Source of the DNA: an uncultured Bryobacteraceae bacterium
GTDB lineage: Bacteria; Acidobacteriota; Terriglobia; Bryobacterales; Bryobacteraceae
DNA: 64,000 bases
Direction: 5' to 3'
Assembly: GCA_938003835.1 (NCBI GenBank)
Contig: CALKXJ010000022.1
Location: forward strand, 111,141-175,140
The notes under the pieces are model-generated. The model worked only from the letters and a program-made list of their open reading frames with translations, searched no databases and was not told the origin of the DNA. Of the stretch, positions 56,426-64,000 are shown piece after piece. How positions within the stretch are numbered: the first letter of the stretch is position 1; each line of letters opens with the position of its first letter. The position numbers and the translations under genes were made by a program.

Positions 56426-57172
56426 CTACACGGTCAAGCTTTCCAGTTCTTTCTCCTCGATGTCGAAGTTCGAATAGACGTTCTGAACGTCGTCGTGCTC
56501 CTCGAGCGCCTCAGCCAGCTTGAGCATCTGCGCCGCGTTCTTGCCTTCGAGCTTCACCAGGCTCTGCGGGACCAGGCCGATCTCGGCCGAAGCCGGCTCG
56601 ATACCCGCCTTCTGGAGCGCTTCCATGATTGCCTCGTGCCGCTCCGGCGCCGCCAGCACCTCCCAGTGCGTGCCGTCGTTGCGGATGTCATCGACGCCTG
56701 CATCGAGCACGATCGCCATCAGATCCTCTTCGCTCACCTTCTCCTGTTCGATCAGGATGTGGCTCTTGCGTTCGAACATCCAGGCGACGGCGCCGAGTTC
56801 GGCCAGGCTGCCGCCATGCTTGCTGAACAAGTGGCGAATCTCGGCCACGGTCCGGTTTCGGTTGTCGGTTACGGCACGCACCAGCATGGCCGCGCCGCCC
56901 GGCCCGTAGCCTTCGAACATCACCTCTTCGAGCTGGCCGCCCTCGAGCTCCCCGGTGCCTCGCTGAATGGCTCGCTTGATGTTGTCGGCGGGCATGCTGG
57001 CGGCTTTGGCGGCGGCGATCGCCGTTCTCAGGCGCGGATTCGAGCTCGGATCGCCCCCGCTGCGCGCCGCAATCGTGATCTCTTTGATGAGCCGCGTGAA
57101 CAGACGCCCGCGTTTGGCGTCGGCGGCGGCCTTCTTGTGTTTAATGGTCGCCCATTTCGAATGCCCTGACAT
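56426..57172 (-). CDS. yebC: YebC/PmpR family DNA-binding regulator
   Basis: A 248-residue YebC-family protein. It starts with the invariant [20 protein letters not shown] and has [28 protein letters not shown] and [15 protein letters not shown]. YebC proteins bind DNA or, as recent work on the family indicates, relieve ribosome stalling at proline stretches. The ATG at 57172 is fixed by the conserved N-terminus; a longer frame upstream is not coding. It precedes ruvC on the same strand. Confidence 0.95.
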   Translation of the reverse strand: MSGHSKWATIKHKKAAADAKRGRLFTRLIKEITIAARSGGDPSSNPRLRTAIAAAKAASMPADNIKRAIQRGTGELEGGQLEEVMFEGYGPGGAAMLVRAVTDNRNRTVAEIRHLFSKHGGSLAELGAVAWMFERKSHILIEQEKVSEEDLMAIVLDAGVDDIRNDGTHWEVLAAPERHEAIMEALQKAGIEPASAEIGLVPQSLVKLEGKNAAQMLKLAEALEEHDDVQNVYSNFDIEEKELESLTV

Positions 57173-57287
57173 GATGAAACCCTCGCAACCGGTGGGAGGA
57201 GTTGGGCTTCTTAACCCAAGTTCGAGCATAGCAGGAAGCGCCCGGCGCGGACAATGCCTCAGCGCCCCTGCAACTGAAACTCCCCTC

Positions 57288-57710
57288 TTACAGCAAATCA
57301 GCCGAACTGAAAAAGAAGGGAACCTCGACGGCGGCCGTCTCCGGCGCGTCGGAGCCGTGGACGGCGTTGCGCTCGATGTTGGTTCCGAATCGCTTGCGGA
57401 TCGTGCCCTCGGGCGCCTTGGCCGGGTCGGTCGGCCCCATCAGCTCGCGCCAGCGCGCGATGGCGTTCTCCGCCTCGAGCACCGCCACCACGCACGGCCC
57501 CTCGGTGATGAAGTTCACCAGACTCGGGAAGAAGGGCCGCTCGCGATGCACGGCGTAGAAGGCCTCCGCCTCCAGGCGAGACATTCGAATTCGGCGCAGC
57601 GCCACGATGCGGAAGCCCGCCTGCTCCGCCATGGCCAGGATCTCGCCCGTGTGGCCCCCCGCCACGGCATCAGGTTTGATCATGGCAAATGTCCGTTCCA
57701 AAGCGTTCAT
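57288..57710 (-). CDS. ndk: Nucleoside diphosphate kinase
   Basis: A 140-residue NDK. The catalytic His118 is in [25 protein letters not shown] at the start and [18 protein letters not shown] are conserved. It transfers phosphate among nucleoside di- and triphosphates. Its ATG overlaps the sucD stop (ATGA), so it is the third gene of sucC-sucD-ndk. GTP/ATP exchange by NDK is directly linked to succinyl-CoA synthetase output. Confidence 0.96.
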   Translation of the reverse strand: MNALERTFAMIKPDAVAGGHTGEILAMAEQAGFRIVALRRIRMSRLEAEAFYAVHRERPFFPSLVNFITEGPCVVAVLEAENAIARWRELMGPTDPAKAPEGTIRKRFGTNIERNAVHGSDAPETAAVEVPFFFSSADLL

Positions 57711-58573
57711 AATCTGCTCTTGACCCGCTCGCCGATCTCGGCCGGCGTCTCGCAAACGGTGATGCCCGCCGCGCGCATGGCGGCGATCTTGTCGGCGGCC
57801 CGGCCGGAGCCGCCTGAGATGATCGCGCCAGCGTGGCCCATCCGCCGGCCCGGCGGAGCCGTCTGCCCGGCCACGAAACCGATCACTGGCTTCCTGACGT
57901 GCTCCTTCACATAAGCGGCCGCCATCTCCTCGGCGTTGCCGCCGATCTCGCCGATCAGCACGATGGCGTGCGTGTCGGGATCGTCGTTGAACAGCTCGAT
58001 GGCGTCAATGAAGTTGGTCCCGATGATCGGATCGCCGCCGATGCCGACGCAGGTAGACTGGCCGATGCCGAGCAGCGTGAGCTGCCAGACCGCTTCATAG
58101 GTCAGCGTGCCGGAGCGCGAGACCACGCCAACGTGGCCCGGCTTGTGAATGTGGCCAGGCATGATCCCGATCTTCGATTTCCCCGGAGAGATGATCCCCG
58201 GGCAGTTCGGTCCGATCAGCCGCGTCCGGCGCCCCTTGAGGAAATGCCAGACTTTGACCATGTCCGAGGTGGGGATCCCTTCGGTGATGCAGACCACCAC
58301 ATCGAGGCCCGCATCAGCCGCCTCCATGATGGCGTCGGCGGCAAAGGCCGGCGGAACGAAGATGACCGAGGCATTCGCGCCGGTCTGGCGCACCGCCTGG
58401 TGCACCGTGTCGAAGACCGGCCGGTCCAGATGCTTCTGTCCCCCCTTGCCGGGCACCACGCCGCCGACGATCTCGGTTCCATAGGCGATCGACTGCTCGG
58501 CGTGAAAGGTCGCTTCCTTGCCCGTGAACCCCTGCACGAGCACGCGCGTGGTTTCGTCGATCAGGATACTCAT
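57707..58573 (-). CDS. sucD: Succinyl-CoA synthetase alpha subunit
   Basis: A 288-residue alpha subunit with the CoA-binding Rossmann start ([19 protein letters not shown]), [31 protein letters not shown] and the phosphorylated His in [11 protein letters not shown] near the end. With SucC it converts succinyl-CoA to succinate and makes ATP or GTP. The ATG at 58573 overlaps the sucC stop (ATGA). A longer frame extends upstream through sucC but is not real. Confidence 0.96.
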   Translation of the reverse strand: MSILIDETTRVLVQGFTGKEATFHAEQSIAYGTEIVGGVVPGKGGQKHLDRPVFDTVHQAVRQTGANASVIFVPPAFAADAIMEAADAGLDVVVCITEGIPTSDMVKVWHFLKGRRTRLIGPNCPGIISPGKSKIGIMPGHIHKPGHVGVVSRSGTLTYEAVWQLTLLGIGQSTCVGIGGDPIIGTNFIDAIELFNDDPDTHAIVLIGEIGGNAEEMAAAYVKEHVRKPVIGFVAGQTAPPGRRMGHAGAIISGGSGRAADKIAAMRAAGITVCETPAEIGERVKSRL

Positions 58574-59727
58574 TGCGCCAACCTCACCACCTTTTCCGCG
58601 GCGTCCCGCATGGTTTGGGCCACGGTGAAGTTCAGGCCCGACTCGCGCAGGATTTCGCGCCCCCGCTCGACGTTGGTTCCTTCCATGCGCACCACGATGG
58701 GGATCCGGATCTCGAGCTCCCGCGCCGCCGCCACAACGCCCGTCGCCAGCGTGTCGCAGCGCAGGATGCCGCCAAAGATGTTGATCAGCACGGCCTTGAC
58801 GTTCGGGTCGGAAATCAGGATCCGGAAGGCGTTCCGGATCTGCTCGGCGCTGGCGCCGCCGCCGACGTCGAGAAAGTTCGCCGGGTTGCCCCCGGCATAC
58901 TTGATGATGTCCATGGTGGCCATGGCCAGCCCGGCCCCGTTCACCATACAGCCGACGTTGCCGTCCAGCTTGATGTAGTTGAGGTTGTATTTGGAGGCCT
59001 CGACCTCGAGCGGATCCTCCTCGTTGAGATCCCGCAGCTCGAGGAGGTCCTTGTGGCGCCACAGCGCATTGTCGTCCAGGTTGATCTTGGCGTCGAGCGC
59101 ATAAACTTTGCCGTCGGTGGTGAGCACGAACGGATTGATCTCGGCGAGCGATGCGTCGGCAGCCTCATAAGCTTGCGCTAGCGCGATCATCGCGGCCGCC
59201 GCTCCCCGGGCGGCCTCCGCGGCCAGCCCCATGCCATAGGCCAGCTTCCGCGCCTGGAAGGCCGTGAGGCCCAGGCCGGGTTCGATCGGTTCCCTGAGCA
59301 GCAGCTCAGGAGAGCTGCGGGCCACCTCTTCGATCTCGACCCCGCCCGCCGAGGAAGCCATGAAGACGTTTTTGGCCTGTGCACGATCGAGCGTGATGCC
59401 GAGATACAGTTCGCGCTCGATGGGCAGGGTTTCCTCCACCAGCAGGCGCTGCACGATTCTGCCTTCGGGCCCCGTCTGGTGGGTCACCAGCCGCATGCCG
59501 AGCATCCCTCGGGCGATCTCGCCCGCCTCCTCCGGCGTTCGGGCCACCTTGACGCCGCCGCCCTTGCCGCGCCCGCCGGCGTGAATCTGGGCCTTGACGA
59601 CGACGCTTGAACCGATGCGCCGGGCCGCAGCCTCGGCCTCCTCGGCCGTAAAGACCACCTCGCCGCGCGGCACCGGAACGCCATAGCGCGCCAGGATCGC
59701 TTTGGCCTGATACTCGTGAATTTTCAC
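58570..59727 (-). CDS. sucC: Succinyl-CoA synthetase beta subunit
   Basis: A 385-residue ATP-grasp beta subunit. It starts at the family N-terminus [20 protein letters not shown] (GTG start at 59727 with AGAGG upstream). [20 protein letters not shown] is the ATP-grasp loop, [19 protein letters not shown] the metal site, and [16 protein letters not shown] and [10 protein letters not shown] are conserved. First gene of sucC-sucD-ndk. Confidence 0.97.
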   Translation of the reverse strand: MKIHEYQAKAILARYGVPVPRGEVVFTAEEAEAAARRIGSSVVVKAQIHAGGRGKGGGVKVARTPEEAGEIARGMLGMRLVTHQTGPEGRIVQRLLVEETLPIERELYLGITLDRAQAKNVFMASSAGGVEIEEVARSSPELLLREPIEPGLGLTAFQARKLAYGMGLAAEAARGAAAAMIALAQAYEAADASLAEINPFVLTTDGKVYALDAKINLDDNALWRHKDLLELRDLNEEDPLEVEASKYNLNYIKLDGNVGCMVNGAGLAMATMDIIKYAGGNPANFLDVGGGASAEQIRNAFRILISDPNVKAVLINIFGGILRCDTLATGVVAAARELEIRIPIVVRMEGTNVERGREILRESGLNFTVAQTMRDAAEKVVRLAQ

Positions 59728-59790
59728 TAGGATTGCCTCTGTGCTAGGATGCTGAAATAAAAAGCGTTCGGAAACTCCTTAATATACACC

Positions 59791-60816
59791 ATGTCGCTCA
59801 CCGGCTTCCTGCATCGGCTCGTCGAGCGGCAGGATCTGTCGGCCGATGAAGCCGAGCAGGCCATGACCGCCATCCTGGAAGGCGCCGCCAGCCAGGCGCA
59901 GATCGCCGGCTTCTTGGTAGCGCTACGGATGAAGGGGGAAACGGCCGGAGAGCTGCTGGGGTTCGCCCGCGCTATGCGCGCTCATGCCGTGCCGGTGCCC
60001 GTGCCGGGCCCCGGGCCGTTGCTGGACACCTGCGGCACCGGCGGAGACGGCCTAGCCACGTTCAACATCTCCACCATCGCCGCCTTCGTCGCCGCCGGCG
60101 CCGGCGTCCGGGTGGCCAAGCACGGCAACCGCTCGATTTCGAGCCGCTGCGGCAGCGCCGACCTGCTCGAGGCTCTCGGGGTCGGACTGGCCGAGACCGC
60201 CCGGGAAATGGCCGAGAGCATCGAGCGCGTGGGAGTCGGCTTCCTGTTCGCGCCCGCCCTGCATCCGGCAATGCGCCACGCCCAGCCGGTGCGGCGCGAG
60301 TTGAAGCTGCGCACCGTCTTCAATCTACTGGGGCCGCTCACCAACCCGGCAGGCGCCACCCGCCAGCTCGTCGGGGCTCACTCGCCTCGCGCCGCCGAGT
60401 TGATCGCCCGGACACTCGCCGCCCTCGGCTGCGAGCGCGGCTTTGTCGTCCATGGCGCCGACGGATTGGACGAAATCTCGACCACCACGGAGACGCTTAC
60501 CTGGGAGATTCACCGCGGCGAGGTGGTCTTCCGCACCCTCACTCCGGAGCAGTTCGGCGTCAGGCGCGCCTCGCTCGGCCAGCTCTCGGGCGGCGATCCC
60601 TCGGAGAATGCCCGGATCGCCCGCGCGATCCTCGAGGGGGAGAAAGGGCCCCGTCGTGACGTCGTTCTGGTGAATGCGGCCGCGGCGCTCATCGCCGCCG
60701 GGGCCGCCGAAGACTTTCGCTCGGCGATGGCGCTGGCGGCCCGCTCAATCGACTCCGGTGCGGCGCTGGCGAGACTGGAGAGCCTCAAAGCGTTCGCGCC
60801 TCCGCCTCAGCCCTAA
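59791..60816 (+). CDS. trpD: Anthranilate phosphoribosyltransferase
   Basis: A 341-residue TrpD of usual length. Signatures are LLDTCGTGGDGLATFNIST (PRPP loop), VAKHGNRSISSRCGSADLLEALG, APALHPAMRHAQPVRRELK and FNLLGPLTNPAG. It joins anthranilate and PRPP in tryptophan synthesis. It stands alone here, away from other trp genes. TAATAT (59780-59785) is just before the ATG with no ribosome binding site, so a leaderless or very short-leader transcript is possible. Its 3' end overlaps the next, convergent gene by 4 bp. Confidence 0.95.
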   Translation: MSLTGFLHRLVERQDLSADEAEQAMTAILEGAASQAQIAGFLVALRMKGETAGELLGFARAMRAHAVPVPVPGPGPLLDTCGTGGDGLATFNISTIAAFVAAGAGVRVAKHGNRSISSRCGSADLLEALGVGLAETAREMAESIERVGVGFLFAPALHPAMRHAQPVRRELKLRTVFNLLGPLTNPAGATRQLVGAHSPRAAELIARTLAALGCERGFVVHGADGLDEISTTTETLTWEIHRGEVVFRTLTPEQFGVRRASLGQLSGGDPSENARIARAILEGEKGPRRDVVLVNAAAALIAAGAAEDFRSAMALAARSIDSGAALARLESLKAFAPPPQP

Positions 60817-61193
60817 AGCATGTCGGCGTGGCGCTTGAGAATCTGGGGCAGGTTCTGGGAAAAGGCCGAGCGCGTCATGACGATATCGCAGCCGGCCTCA
60901 TGCGCCTGTCGCTTCAGCTCGCCCTGCACGTGCGCGAGATAGCCGATCAGGCTGATCTTCTTGAACTGCGCATTCCCCTTGAGCTTGGTGATCAGCTTCA
61001 GCGGGTGGACCGCCTCGTAGTTCAGGTCCAGAATGATGGCCACCGGATTCTCGGCGGCTTTTTCGAGAAGATCCTTTTCGGACTTGACGAAGTCCACGGC
61101 GAGGCCCGCCTTCCGCGCGGCATCGTTGATTTTCACGGTGAACAGCAGGTCGCTCACTGCCGCCACGATCTTCTTTTTGCTGTTCTTCTGCAT
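60813..61193 (-). CDS. Receiver-like (response-regulator fold) protein
   Basis: A 126-residue stand-alone protein with a CheY-like fold pattern: KKIVAAVSDLLFTVKINDAAR, a central VAIILDLNYEAVHPLKLIT with one Asp in the phospho-acceptor position, and KISLIGYLAHVQGELKRQAHEAGCD. The paired acids normally found after the first strand are missing, so it may be a degenerate (pseudo-receiver) protein. No kinase is nearby. ATG at 61193 is chosen; a longer frame upstream is unlikely. Confidence 0.75.
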   Translation of the reverse strand: MQKNSKKKIVAAVSDLLFTVKINDAARKAGLAVDFVKSEKDLLEKAAENPVAIILDLNYEAVHPLKLITKLKGNAQFKKISLIGYLAHVQGELKRQAHEAGCDIVMTRSAFSQNLPQILKRHADML

Positions 61194-61346
61194 ACCGCTT
61201 CCAGGGTGGTATTCAGCCGTTTTCCGCAAAGGCTATTCGAGCTTTGGCACCAGCTTCGGAGAACCGTCTAGGCGCCCGGTAGGCACTTCCGATCTTAACG
61301 GTTTTTCGCCTCCGGGCGCAACTGGAGGGCATGGTATTTCTGGGAA

Positions 61347-62870
61347 GTGCGAGCCAATCCGCTGGACGACCGCCTGCGGCTGCAGCGGCGCACGCCGCCG
61401 TGCACGCTCCTTATCTTCGGCGCCAATGGTGATCTCACCCGGCGCAAGCTCCTGCCGGCCCTCTACCGTCTCGCCGCCGAGCGGCGCCTTGCTTCCGGTT
61501 TCGCCGTTCTCGGCAATTCGCGCACCCCGATGAGCGATGACGAGTTCCGCGAGCGCATGCGCGACTCCGTTGCGCGGTATCTGGAAGACGCCGATTTCGA
61601 TCCCACCCTTTGGCAGGAATTTGCCCGGTCGCTTTTCTATGAACCGGGCGACCTGGCCGATGTCTCGCTTTACGGCCGGCTGGCCGCCCGGCTGGAAGAG
61701 ATCGACCGGACGTTCCGCACGGCGAGGAACGTGCTTTTTTATCTTGCGACCGCGCCCAGCCTGTACGCGGAAGTGGTCAGCCGGCTGGCGGCGAGCGGCC
61801 TGAACGCGGGTCGTGGCTGGCGGCGCGCGGTCATCGAAAAGCCTTTCGGACGCGACCTGGCCGAAGCCCGCGAACTCGCCCGCCTCCTCCACCGGGCTTT
61901 TCCCGAGGAGGCGATCTTCCGCATCGACCACTACCTCGGCAAGGAGACCGTCCAGAACATCCTGGCCTTCCGCTTCGCCAACGGCATCTTCGAGCCGCTA
62001 TGGAACCGCCGGTACGTCGATCATGTCCAGATCACCGCCGCCGAGTCGATCGGGGTCGAAGGCCGCGGAGCCTTCTATCAGGAGGTGGGCGCGCTGCGCG
62101 ACATGATCCAGAACCACCTTCTTCAGGTCATGGCGACGGTGGCCATGGAGCCGCCGGCGGCCTTCGAGCCCGAGGCCGTGCGCGACGAGCGCGCCAAGCT
62201 CTTGCGTTCGATCCGAATCCCCGAGGAGCGTGAGGTGCCCTCGATCGCTGTTGCCGGCCAGTACGGCCCGGCACGGATCGGCGGCGAGGACGTTCCAGGC
62301 TTTCGCCAGGAGCGCGGCGTGGACCCAGAATCGCAGACGGAGACTTACGCCGCTCTGGCGCTCTTCGTCGAGAACTGGCGCTGGGCCGGCGTGCCGTTTT
62401 ACCTGAGAACCGGCAAACGGCTTCCGCGCCGCGTGACCGACATCGCTATCCAGTTTCATGCAGCCCCGCACGCGCTCTTCCCCGAGACCAGCCTCGCGCC
62501 GGCGATGCGCCCCAATTTGCTCATCATTCGCATCCAGCCTGAAGAGGGCATCTCGCTTCGCTTTCTGGCGAAGCTGCCGGGCAGTGGAATGAGGCTTCGG
62601 CCCGTCCTGATGGACTTCGACTATGGCGCAAGCTTCGGCTTGCGGGCGCCGACAGCCTATCAGACCCTGCTCGTGGATGCCATGGCCGGCGATGCGACCC
62701 TGTTCACACGCCAGGACATGGTCGAGGCGAGCTGGGCGGTGGTGCAGCCGGTGCTCGACGTCTGGTCTGCCACGCGGTTTGACTTTCCCAACTACGCCGC
62801 TGGGACCTGGGGACCGCCCGAAGCCGACGCCCTGCTCGCCCGGCGCGGCCACCGCTGGAGGAATCCGTGA
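61347..62870 (+). CDS. zwf: Glucose-6-phosphate 1-dehydrogenase
   Basis: A 507-residue G6PDH. The NADP site is LLIFGANGDLTRRKLLPALY; RVIEKPFG, the substrate motif RIDHYLGKETVQN and the FYLRTGKRLP segment are conserved. It begins with GTG at 61347. It starts the oxidative pentose phosphate pathway and overlaps opcA (GTGA), its assembly/allosteric partner. Confidence 0.96.
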   Translation: MRANPLDDRLRLQRRTPPCTLLIFGANGDLTRRKLLPALYRLAAERRLASGFAVLGNSRTPMSDDEFRERMRDSVARYLEDADFDPTLWQEFARSLFYEPGDLADVSLYGRLAARLEEIDRTFRTARNVLFYLATAPSLYAEVVSRLAASGLNAGRGWRRAVIEKPFGRDLAEARELARLLHRAFPEEAIFRIDHYLGKETVQNILAFRFANGIFEPLWNRRYVDHVQITAAESIGVEGRGAFYQEVGALRDMIQNHLLQVMATVAMEPPAAFEPEAVRDERAKLLRSIRIPEEREVPSIAVAGQYGPARIGGEDVPGFRQERGVDPESQTETYAALALFVENWRWAGVPFYLRTGKRLPRRVTDIAIQFHAAPHALFPETSLAPAMRPNLLIIRIQPEEGISLRFLAKLPGSGMRLRPVLMDFDYGASFGLRAPTAYQTLLVDAMAGDATLFTRQDMVEASWAVVQPVLDVWSATRFDFPNYAAGTWGPPEADALLARRGHRWRNP

Positions 62871-63799
62871 CGCGGGCAGCCATCGACGCTGACAGCATTC
62901 TCAAACGGCTCGATGAGCTCTGGCGAACGCTTGCCGCTGCCGAGGAAACCGAGCTTCTGCGCGCCTGCGCCATGACGCTGCTGGTGTTCGCCGAGGGGCC
63001 GCCGAACGATGCCGCGCTGGCCGGCTCCCTCGCGGAACTGATGCTTGCCCACCCGTTTCGTGCCATCGTCATTGGGCGCATCCAGGACGGGGGTCGCCGG
63101 CTCGAGGCTGAGGTCACGGCACGCTGTTCGCTGGCCCATGGCCGCCGCACCCGGATCTGCTGCGAACAGATCGAGATCGGAGCCACTGCGTTGGCGCTGT
63201 CAGATCTGGCGCCAATCGTGCGCGGCCTGACGGTCGCCGACTTGCCGGTGGTTGCCTGGCTTCGCGACGCGGGCGCTCTCGAGCAGCCGTGCGGGGAGCT
63301 GGTGAGCTTTGCCGATAAGCTCATCCTGGACTCGACGGCAGAAGGTAACTGGCAGGTAATGCTGCGAAGCGCCCGCGCTCTGCTTCGACAAGACGCCGCA
63401 TTGGCCGACCTCGCCTGGACACGCCTGACACCCTGGCGTCTGGCGCTCGCCGAAGTATTCGACGATCCGGACCGGGCAGCGAAGGCCGGCGCCATCGAAC
63501 GCATCGAACTGCAACATGCCCCGCCGGCGCCGCCCTTGACCGCAATCTATCTGGCTGCCTGGCTCCGGCTGCGATTGCCCGGCGCCCCGGCCGTGACGTT
63601 TGCGCCGGTCCCGTCCGGCGAGGGTCTTTGCGCGGTGCGCCTGTACGCACCCGGCAGTGGGCTTGCGTTCGAGTGCGGGACCGAACTCCTGTCTCACTTC
63701 CCGGGCACTTCCCGGCTTGAATATCTACTCGCCGAAGAGCTCTCGCTGATGGCGCCCGATCCGGCCTTTGAAGCCGTGCTCGCCGCCTCCCTTGGCTAA
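62867..63799 (+). CDS. opcA: Glucose-6-phosphate dehydrogenase assembly protein OpcA
   Basis: A 310-residue OpcA-family protein: AHPFRAIVIGRIQDGGRR, CEQIEIGATALALSDLAPIV, LTVADLPVVAWLRDAG, and DSTAEGNWQVMLRSARALL. OpcA binds G6PDH and makes its activity respond to redox state in cyanobacteria and actinobacteria. The GTG at 62867 overlaps the zwf stop by 4 bp. The gene ends one base before a palindromic repeat array. Confidence 0.92.
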   Translation: MTRAAIDADSILKRLDELWRTLAAAEETELLRACAMTLLVFAEGPPNDAALAGSLAELMLAHPFRAIVIGRIQDGGRRLEAEVTARCSLAHGRRTRICCEQIEIGATALALSDLAPIVRGLTVADLPVVAWLRDAGALEQPCGELVSFADKLILDSTAEGNWQVMLRSARALLRQDAALADLAWTRLTPWRLALAEVFDDPDRAAKAGAIERIELQHAPPAPPLTAIYLAAWLRLRLPGAPAVTFAPVPSGEGLCAVRLYAPGSGLAFECGTELLSHFPGTSRLEYLLAEELSLMAPDPAFEAVLAASLG

Positions 63800-64000
63800 G
63801 CGGGGACTGCCTGCCCTTCCGCCAAACGCATCCCCCACTCCACCGTTCCGCCCCCGCGGAAGGGTCTGCCCCCCCACGCGCGGGGACTGCCTGCCCTTCC
63901 GCCAAACGAAAACTCCCCCACGCCGTTCCACCCCCGCGGAAGGGTCTGGCTGTCCCCGCGCCCAACCACCCCGCACACCCCCCTCGCGCGGGGACTGCCT
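63800..64000. repeat. Tandem long palindromic repeats (REP-like)
   Basis: Three related copies begin at 63800, 63878 and 63986 with GCGGGGACTGCCT; the last is cut by the window end. The middle copy (63878-63961) is a nested palindrome: outer arms GCGCGGGGAC (63878-63887)/GTCCCCGCGC (63952-63961) and inner arms CCCTTCCGC (63894-63902)/GCGGAAGGG (63936-63944). The first copy has the inner arms at 63814-63822/63856-63864 but a decayed right outer arm. Only spurious frames cross it. It resembles REP-type extragenic repeats that can be scattered by a transposase. Confidence 0.8.

Noticed and set aside
63321..63976. Minus-strand open frames through the terminal repeats
   Set aside because: They translate the palindromic repeats (recurring AEGQAVPA and GRAGSP strings) and the antisense of opcA.
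63800..64000. CRISPR array
   Set aside because: Copies are spaced 78 and 108 bp, the units are themselves long palindromes, the intervals are not unique spacers, and no cas gene is present.

Overview
The window is GC-rich bacterial chromosome with tightly packed genes. The gene mix points to Acidobacteriota, most likely a Bryobacterales/Solibacteraceae-type organism: a TonB-dependent receptor with an N-terminal carboxypeptidase-regulatory-like domain, a DUF1549/DUF1553 plus DUF1501 pair, ThuA-like and Gfo/Idh-like proteins with export signals, and many proteins with Tat-like leaders. The lineage is inferred from gene content only.

Layout. 1-1007: rpsO-pnp. 1141-1968: exported ThuA-like protein. 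1987-9053: a LysR regulator divergent from glutamate synthase gltB-gltD. 9212-10363: RRM protein and a TatA-like/M48 protease fusion. 10377-15083: minus-strand locus with a DUF4038-type glycoside hydrolase, an NCS1 permease, a 58-residue two-helix membrane protein and an MFS carrier. 15216-19095: coiled-coil membrane protein, TenA-like protein, TrkH and TrkA. 19149-22340: CmcI-like methyltransferase, alpha/beta hydrolase, and comF with an HNH nuclease gene. 22472-29806: carotenoid cluster with crtE on plus and crtB, crtI, an alpha/beta-hydrolase-fold protein with a predicted Cys nucleophile, a glycosyltransferase, a second desaturase and cruF on minus. 29859-33187: DUF1501 and DUF1549/1553 proteins. 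33550-36130: thiolase, DUF35 protein, aminotransferase. 36204-40187: TonB receptor and DUF4198 protein. 40204-43104: GH32 enzyme followed by a decayed otnK-pdxA pair. 43274-43351: tRNA-Arg(CCG). 43425-49883: exported oxidoreductase, NYN-LOTUS protein, exported enolase-superfamily protein, FHA-lytic transglycosylase fusion and an exported phosphoesterase. 49895-50349: DUF4258/DUF2283 pair. 50364-55238: four consecutive exported proteins (RidA, membrane-dipeptidase family, DSD1-family PLP enzyme, phosphodiesterase family). 55265-59727: yebC-ruvC and sucC-sucD-ndk. 59791-63799: trpD, a receiver-like protein, zwf-opcA. 63800-64000: tandem long palindromic repeats running off the window.

Functionally, core metabolism (GOGAT, succinyl-CoA synthetase, G6PDH with OpcA, trpD, ndk) is interleaved with accessory loci for glycan use, an acyclic glycosylated carotenoid and exported enzymes. 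The most unusual items are the TatA-M48 fusion, the FHA-lytic transglycosylase fusion, the Cys-type alpha/beta hydrolase in the carotenoid operon, the four-gene exported operon with RidA and a PLP enzyme, the hidden 58-residue membrane gene between two transporters, and an NYN-LOTUS gene preceded by twin 17-bp repeats.
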